Shown: positions 58,512-64,000 of the stretch, in pieces | Layout of the letters: every line of letters begins with the position of its first letter | Position numbering within the stretch: position 1 is the first letter of the stretch | Origin: Phascolarctos cinereus | Lineage: Eukaryota > Chordata > Mammalia > Diprotodontia > Phascolarctidae | Reading direction: 5' to 3' | Assembly (NCBI RefSeq): GCF_002099425.1 | Contig: NW_018344059.1 | Location: 5,282,001-5,346,000 of the forward strand | DNA: 64,000 nt | Made by a program: the position numbers and the translations under genes | The notes under the pieces: generated by a model | What the model was told of the DNA's origin: nothing | Database searches by the model: none | The model's input: only the letters and a program-made list of their open reading frames with translations

Positions 58512-59003
58512 AGTTATTATTATACAATTATTAAGTGCTTAATATGTCCCAGGCACAATGCTGAGTGCTAGAGATACAAAGACAGGCAAAAACAGCCCCT
58601 GACCCTAAGGAGCTCACAGTCTAGTGGGAAAGCCAACATGTAAACAACTGTGTGCAAAGAAGTTATCTTCAGGGTAACTTGGAATAATATTAGAAGAAAG
58701 GTACTAGCATTAATTTGGGACTGGGAAAGTCCTTCCTTGTAGAAGGTGGGATTTTATCTGATACCTGAAGGAAACCAGGTGGCGATGAAGAAGGAGAGTG
58801 GCAGCCACAGGGGAGAGCCACAGGGAGATGGTAGGGTGTTCAGCCATGGCAAGCAGGCCACGGTCACTGGATCACAGAGTATGTGGACGGGGGTTAAATG
58901 TAAGAGAACTGGAAAGGTAGGAAGGGGCCACGTTGTAAAGGGCTTCCCACACCGAGCAGAGGATTTTATGTTTAATCCTGGAGGTATTAGGAAGCTAATG
59001 GAG
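58512..59003 (-). mobile_element. L2-clade LINE 3' end, antisense, inserted in another L2
   Basis: 'caattattaagtgcttaata', 'ccctaaggagctcacagtct', 'gtagaaggtgggattttatc', 'gaaggggccacgttgtaaag', 'ggattttatgtttaatcctg'. The flanking L2 text on either side is collinear, so the order of insertion is clear. Confidence 0.82.
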
Positions 59004-59544
59004 TTTGACGTCTCCACCAGGAAGTTCTGTCAGCACCTCCGACTCAACATTTATAGAACCGAACTAATCTTCCCCACCAAGCCTTCAGAGTTTCCTTCTC
59101 TCTGTGGAATGCATCGCTATGTTCAATCCCCTGGTTGTTACCTTGGAGACAGCTGACATTCCTCTCTCTACCTCATCCTCATATCCAGTCAGTTGCCAAA
59201 TCATGTCTTTTTGACCTCCACAATCTCTTTTATCTCTCCCCTTCTGTCTTATTCCCTCTTCCTTTAGTCTCCAACACCATAATAGCTTTCTAACTTGTCT
59301 CTCTGCCACCAGTCCATCCCTTCTTCAGTTCATCCTTTGCCCAGCTGACAAAATACTATCTGTCCCAAAGTCACAGATCTAAACATCTCACTCCCTAGCT
59401 CAAAAACTTTAAGTGTCTCCTATTACCAGAAGGATGAAATAAAAGCTCCTTAGACTGGAATTTAAGGCTCTCCTTTACTTCTCCAACCTACTTTTCCATC
59501 CCTATTTTTTATTCTTCTTCTTCCAACACTTTATATTCCAGCTA

Positions 59545-59762
59545 CCTTAGCCTGAAAAGGCCAAGGTCCCCCACTGTATCTTGGGGCATTTCCAGTCATC
59601 CTAATCTATATCTGGCACTGGACCCAGATGACATCGGAGAAGAAAATGAGGCTGGTGACTTTGCCCAGTCCGCCCTCACTTAAATCCAATTCACTTGCAT
59701 GTTGCGGCATCACCTCCCTGATGTCATGGTCCTCTTCAAGAATGAAGGACAAACAGCAGCAC
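59545..59762 (+). mobile_element. Marsupial SINE (probably RTE-mobilised type) inserted in the L2
   Basis: 'ccaaggtcccccactgtatc', 'ccagtcatcctaatctatat', 'ctggtgactttgcccagtcc', 'ctgatgtcatggtcctcttc', 'aagaatgaaggacaaacagc'. It is flanked by a 10-bp target duplication attccagcta at 59535-59544 and 59763-59772. Confidence 0.8.
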
Positions 59763-61124
59763 ATTCCAGCTAAGGATTCTTTGCTGATCCCCAAACTTGA
59801 CTTTCCATTGCTTGCCTCACTGGTTCACAGGAACTGTCTGCCATGTCCAAAGACCGTCCTTCCTCCACCGAGTCTCTCAGAATTCCTGTCTTCCTTCAAG
59901 GCTGAGCTCATATGCCTATGAAGTCTCCTTGAATCTCTTCTTTTCTGTCCTCAGTTCTTAGTGTTGTCTCCTTTCTCAAATATTTCTAGAACTCTTTGTC
60001 CCCTTCAGTCCTGGCTGTGTTCATGTTAGCTTTTGGAAGGCAAAGGATGTTCATTTTATCCCCAGTGCCTCGCACATAATAGAGCCATAATATTCACTTA
60101 ATATAATTGCATTGTAGCAGGCCTGTATTTGGAACTAGGGACAGAAGAAAAACATGCCCAAATCAGAGTATAAGGACCAGAGAGAATCTAGGGAGCTCAT
60201 CCAGCCTGCCTATAGATGGAACAGTTTTTTTTTTTAAATCCAGAGTTCATTCTAAAATGTCTTTAGTTGCCCAGCAGAGCTGGAATTAAGAGTCATCTTG
60301 TTTTAATGTTTGCTGCAGGCAGGGTCTGTCATGCCCAAAGTATGGCCCTGAATGTAGCAATCAGGGTTCCTTAGCCTAATGTCTAGCCACCAGACTTTGT
60401 TTTCCCAAAGGGTTTAACTCTTCACTCTCTGCCTCTAAGAGAAATTAGGTCAGGTCAACATCCCTTTAATTGGTGTCCGCTGTTTCTTCATGCTGAGTGT
60501 ATCTAACCTATGGACATTTCCCCAGAGAAAGGAGGCCATTGTTGGTTCAAGGTCTGCAAATATCCAGCTCCTCTGGATTCCAGACCGTTTGTCATCCTTA
60601 CTTTCCCCAATGGTCTCAGATTCCTTGAGCAGCAGGATTTGACCCTTGGGCCTTAGTTGGCTGACAGCTAGTGTAGACACAACACTCAAATGGATCTGGG
60701 TGATAGAGAAGGTTGAACAAAATCCTACAGAATTGGTCTGTGGAGCTGGCCCAGCATTATATGTTCTATCTTTCCTGGGGGAAACCACCTTTCAAGTAAA
60801 AGCCAAGACTCTCAGTGTGGGCCTGAATCACCTTCATGCTCAGATTCCCTAGTACTTTCTGTGTTTGTAGCTGGGCCTTTCCTGAGGCCCTCTAATTCTC
60901 TGTGACCTAAGACCTCTATCTCTTAACCTAGCCACTTTTTTTCTGCTGGATCCCCACACCTTCCCTCCCTACTTTGACCAGTGAGATTAGCAGTGACTAT
61001 GGAGCCCCTAATGCCCACTCAGATGATGTGCCCGCTGTAGAGTTGTAAAATGATATATGTGTCTGGAACTAGCAAGCAGGCCTTGTTGTATGCTAAGGTT
61101 TCCAGGACCCAGGACCATGACAGT

Positions 61125-61440
61125 CCTGGGATTCTAGCTTTAAAGCTAGAAGGGAACTCAGAGGTCCGAGTCTAACTCTCTCGTTTAAAAAATATATATA
61201 TTTTCAGTTCCATATTCTCTCCCTCCCTCTAGCCATTCCTCTATCCATTGAGAAGCCAACCCCTTCATTTGATAGATGAGGAAACTGAGGCAGACAGAGG
61301 TTAAGTGACTTGCCCAGGGTCACACAGTTAGTAAGTGTCTGAGGTTGGATTTGAACTCTAGCACTTAGCACAGTTGTCTGGCACTCATAGGTACTTATTA
61401 AATACTTACTGACTAGTGTTGAACTCAGGTCTTCCTGACT
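61125..61440 (-). mobile_element. CORE-SINE, antisense, with two inserted fragments
   Basis: SINE text: 'aagggaactcagaggtccga', then an insert at about 61186-61259, then 'agatgaggaaactgaggcag', 'ccagggtcacacagttagta', then an insert at 61359-61418, then 'ttgaactcaggtcttcctga'. The first insert looks like an L1 3' tail, the second like an L2 3' tail. Confidence 0.75.
61359..61418 (+). mobile_element. L2 3' tail fragment inside a SINE
   Basis: 'tagcacttagcacagttgtc', 'aggtacttattaaatactta'. It is flanked by ttgaactc at 61351-61358 and 61419-61426, which fits an 8-bp target duplication. Confidence 0.7.
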
Positions 61441-61454
61441 GACTCCACTTAGTC

Positions 61455-61630
61455 TGTTTTTTGCAAGTTTGCCTTTCACCTCCTACGAGGAGCAGACTCA
61501 GCCCTGGACACCTTTGCGTTGTATCAGATTCTCTTCTCTGGTCGCCATCTCGTAGACTTTGTAGAGCAGATCCCGCAGGCCCAGCCGGCAGCCATCCCTG
61601 ACCACTGGGATGCAGGGAGCCCAATGTAGG
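61455..61630. other. Unexplained coding-like patch
   Basis: The + strand reads open from about 61456 to 61624 as ...LLRGADSALDTFALYQILFSGRHLVDFVEQ..., and the - strand over the same bases reads ...RLGLRDLLYKVYEMATREE.... I recognise neither. There is no start codon or classic donor, so it may be a decayed repeat, a retrocopy fragment or chance. It fits no repeat family I know. Confidence 0.25.
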
Positions 61631-61794
61631 TTCTGCTGTTGATTTGACTAACCCAAGAAGTGTGGCAGAGACACTTCCCCAGATCGATTACTAGGAAATT
61701 GGGTGTGGGGATGGGTGGGAGAGGAGGGAAGGAGGTGGTATTTTTTGTGATTTGCATTCATCTGCATACAGATTATGCTATTAAAGTAGGCTTA

Positions 61795-61970
61795 CAGCCC
61801 AAAACACTGGACAAGGATTTTGGGAATTCTGGGCTCCACTGCCCTATTTTTGACCTTGGTTGGGCAAACCACTTTGACTCTCTAAAACTGAGTTTCCCCT
61901 TCTGTAAGGTGAAGAAATTGGATTAGAAAACCTCGAGGGTCTCTTCCATTTTTAACATTCTATGAGCCTA
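61795..61970 (+). mobile_element. MIR-type SINE, sense
   Basis: 'gaccttggttgggcaaacca', 'actgagtttccccttctgta', 'cgagggtctcttccattttt'. Confidence 0.7.
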
Positions 61971-61974
61971 GAAA

Positions 61975-62398
61975 AAAGCTGCATGAAAGAACATTGCATT
62001 TAGAGTCAAGCTTTTTTTGTGTTGGTCAGTCACATCCAACTCTTCGTGACCTCATTTGGGGTTTTCCTGGCAAAGATACTGGAGTGGTTTGCCATTTCCT
62101 TCTCCAGCTCATTTTACAGATGAGGAAACTAAGGCAAACAGTGACTTGCCCAGGGTCACACAGCTAGTGAGTGTCTGAGGCCAGATTTGAACTCATGTGG
62201 ATGAGTCTTCCTGATTCCAGGCCCTACACTTTATTCATTTCACCACCTAGCTGGCCCACCTGGAATCAAGTCCTGAATTCAAATCCTGAATTTGCTACTT
62301 CCTTCTTTAGTGAACATAGGCTCATCACCTAATCTGAGTTTCATCATCTGTAAAAACAAGGGGATTGAATGAGACACAATTTTAGTTTATGATCCCTG
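61975..62398 (+). mobile_element. MIR-type SINE, sense, split by a MAR1-type SINE
   Basis: 5' piece 'gaaagaacattgcatttaga' (to about 62011) and 3' piece 'cctgaattcaaatcctgaat', 'gtttcatcatctgtaaaaac' (from about 62262). Confidence 0.7.
62012..62261 (-). mobile_element. Marsupial tRNA-derived SINE (MAR1-type), antisense, inside the MIR
   Basis: T-run, then 'tggtcagtcacatccaactc', 'gatactggagtggtttgcca', 'cagggtcacacagctagtga', 'catttcaccacctagctgg'. 'agtcaag' occurs before it and 'aatcaag' after it, a likely short target duplication. Confidence 0.9.
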
Positions 62399-62552
62399 AT
62401 TTTTTTTTTTTTGGCAATTGGGGTTAAGTGACTTGCCCAGGGTCACATAGCTAGTAAGTGTCAAGTGTTTGGTCTGAGGCTGGATTTGAATTCAGGTCTT
62501 CCTGAGTTCAGGGTTGGTGCTCTATCCACTGTGCCACCTAGCTGCCCCTGAC
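62399..62552 (-). mobile_element. Short WSINE-like SINE, antisense
   Basis: A T-run, 'ggcaattggggttaagtgac', 'ccagggtcacatagctagta', 'tgctctatccactgtgccac', 'ctagctgcccc'. A 12-bp target duplication with one mismatch flanks it (tgatccctgatt / tgacccctgatt). It lacks the CORE tail and looks young. Confidence 0.87.
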
Positions 62553-63176
62553 CCCTGATTCTTAGGTGGACATCTCTACATATTTCTTTTTCTTTTTCTT
62601 TTCATCACTACCCCCTGACTCTCACTGACTTTGATCCCCTTGACCAGAGCCTAGCAGGGCAAAGGGCTCCTCCAGACTGATGTGCCCAGGCAAGTTCCTG
62701 ATGAATGACTTTGGTCTGAGAAGCACTGCAGGATGCCAGGGATGGGGTGGGGAAGTTCCTAGATCTCAGGGGTGGCAACTAGAAACATATCCAGGTTTGG
62801 GGTCCTCTGTGGTGTACAGGGAGAGGTTCAAAAGCTGGAGAGTGACATGCAGAGTTTTATCCATGAGTTTGTTATACATGTACAGACTGAAGGCTATGTA
62901 TATAATCCCAGGCCCACTCGGTCCATCCATCTCCCCAAATGTCTAAACACTAAGGAACTAAGGACTGCATCCTGTGGGGAAATCTAGCACCCCGCAGCTG
63001 ACTGAAAGTGGCCAAGCCAAGGTAGAATATAACTGCAGGGACCAGGGGCCATCAGACTATTGCTTAAAGCCCACAGAGCACCTGAGAGCTGGACAGGAAA
63101 CGAGCTGATTGCCCTCTCTGATCTTACTCCTTGTCAATTCTTCTACTGTGGACAATGATGAGAATGTGTGTATTAG

Positions 63177-63522
63177 GGGGAGGGGCAGATAGAGAAGGAA
63201 GGAGGAAAGCAAGAGAGATCGAGGGGAGGGAGAAACTTCAGAGGGAAGGAGAGGGAGAGGGAGAAAGGGAAGGAAGAAGGGAGAGAGAGAAGGAAGGAGG
63301 GAGAAAGAGAGGGAAGGAGGGGGAGAAAAGGGGGAGAGGGAGAAAGGAAAGGAAGAAGGAAGAAAAGAAAGAGAGGGAAGAAGGGAAAGAGAGAAAGAGA
63401 GAGGGAAGGAGGGGGAGAACAGGGAGAGAGGGAGAGAGAAAGGGAAGGAAGAAGGAAGAGAGAAAGAGAGGGAAGGAGGGGGAGAGAGAGAAAGAGACAG
63501 AGAAGGAGAGACAGAGAGATTG
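63177..63522. repeat. GA/GGGA/GAAA purine tract
   Basis: About 345 bp, nearly all purine on the + strand, of mixed 'gggagagg', 'gaaaggaa' and 'gagaaaga' words. The long open frames that cross it are low-complexity artefacts. Confidence 0.96.
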
Positions 63523-64000
63523 AGAGATTCTTAGCTGCATGTTGACTTTCTGGATGCCCTCTGACCTCAGTCTCAGGCATCTAGGGACAACACTTTAGTT
63601 TGGAAGGCTATTTCTCTACATCCTTCTGTTAAAGTAAGATGTATATCCTGGACAAAGATGCATTAAAAACCAAATCTTCCCCTCAGCCCGTTTTCATATC
63701 ACAGCTGGCCCCCTTTTCCCTCCCCTTTGAGTTCCTGTCTCTGCTCTGGGCCTCCCTGGAGCCTCATGATTTATGGCCAAGGCTGGTGTAGGCCTATATC
63801 AAATAATGCTGGAGGGCCAAGGAAGATTGGGCCAGGAGAGAGGGAGGAGGATGTGGCAAGGATAAAACCCCTTAGAAGAAGAGGTGCTGATAAGAAAGTA
63901 GTTTCTTTTACGGGTAAACCTTCTCTGTTTGGGGAGAGAGGGAGGTTCCTAAGCATCTCTCTACACTTTTCTGAAGAAATTGGCTCTAGCAAACAGATTG

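Larger units (their letters stand above)
58000..60112 (+). mobile_element. L2-clade LINE, reverse-transcriptase region to 3' end, sense, interrupted
   Basis: Sense translation near 58130-58230 reads NLSAAFDTVNHSLLLDTLSSLGFPG, the conserved palm block of L2/CR1 reverse transcriptases. The element breaks at about 58512 ('ccaaatgcctacag'), where an antisense L2 is inserted, and resumes at about 59004 ('gacgtctccaccaggaagtt', 'ccgactcaacatttatagaa'). It is broken again at 59545-59762 by a SINE and ends 'cccagtgcctcgcacataat'. Many stops show it is dead. Confidence 0.82.
52743..64000 (+). other. NRG2: Start of the following NRG2 intron (at least 11.3 kb)
   Basis: The sequence after donor gtacgt contains no further neuregulin exon: I looked for the cysteine-rich spacer/EGF coding pattern and did not find it. 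It holds L2 copies, a GGAA-type satellite, stacked SINEs and a second purine tract, listed separately. Unassigned stretches over 300 bp are 53050-53475, 55765-56205, 56460-57355, 60115-61120, 62555-63170 and 63525-64000. Confidence 0.85.

Noticed and set aside
63131-63580. 130-residue and 135-residue open frames over a purine tract
   Set aside because: Same low-complexity cause as the other GA tracts.
1-64000. Endogenous retrovirus, LTR pair or Polinton
   Set aside because: I found no LTR-like direct repeats with TG...CA ends and no gag, pol or env motifs. The only reverse-transcriptase text belongs to L1 and L2/CR1 LINEs.
1-64000. CRISPR array, operon or other bacterial-type system
   Set aside because: The sequence is a mammalian intron landscape. 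Regular repeats present are microsatellites and the GGAA satellite.
52743-64000. NRG2 spacer/EGF exons after exon 3
   Set aside because: I looked for the cysteine-rich EGF coding pattern on the + strand and found none, so these exons lie beyond the window.

Overview
This is nuclear DNA from a marsupial mammal. Three things point there: dense copies of the tRNA-derived marsupial CORE-SINEs (a head reading roughly 'gggcagctaggtggcacagtgg' in broken form, a middle 'cctcagtttcctcatctgtaaaatg', and a tail 'tggcaaaccactccagtatctttgccaag'); L1 3' ends of the marsupial type; and no Alu or B1 elements although two 7SL RNA retrocopies are present. A short T-tailed SINE (62.4 kb, 36.58 kb) resembles the WSINE type that I associate with Australian marsupials, so an australidelphian is my guess. 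Family names throughout are from memory.

The only protein-coding gene I can support is NRG2 (neuregulin-2, an ErbB3/ErbB4 ligand), on the + strand. Three coding exons are visible. An alternative, type-I-like first exon lies at about 28.82-29.01 kb, starting MSETKRRGRGRGKKH, with a TATA-like box upstream. Exon 2 (46113-46284) and exon 3 (52624-52742) together encode one Ig-like C2 domain. All splice sites are GT-AG, and the phases fit (1, 2, 1). The joined reading frame is 129 residues long to the end of exon 3. The EGF-like, transmembrane and cytoplasmic exons must lie beyond 64 kb. The usual long (type II-like) first exon of NRG2 is not seen and should lie before position 1, so 1-28.8 kb is probably its first intron.

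Layout: 1-18.9 kb is almost wall-to-wall repeats (L2, L1, CR1/L3, SINEs, DNA transposon pieces, a 7SL pseudogene). 18.9-28.6 kb is more unique, with old SINEs and GA/TG simple repeats. 28.6-29.0 kb is the GC-richer promoter and exon 1b. 29.0-46.1 kb is a 17.1-kb intron with many nested SINE/LINE insertions, a second 7SL copy and a CpG-richer patch at 41.9-42.7 kb carrying an octamer and a CCAAT box. 46.3-52.6 kb is a 6.3-kb, mostly unique intron. 52.7-64 kb is the start of intron 3, with an L2, a 0.83-kb GGAA-type satellite with a higher-order repeat, an L2 inserted inside another L2, several stacked SINEs and a second long purine tract.

I found no endogenous retrovirus, CRISPR array, or gene system of a new kind. 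The most interesting items are the conserved type-I-like NRG2 promoter/exon, the higher-order repeat with a perfect 157-bp tandem duplication at 55.0-55.4 kb, the CpG/octamer/CCAAT patch, the two 7SL retrocopies, and a short unexplained coding-like patch at 61.5 kb. Repeat boundaries were read by eye and may be off by 10-50 bp.
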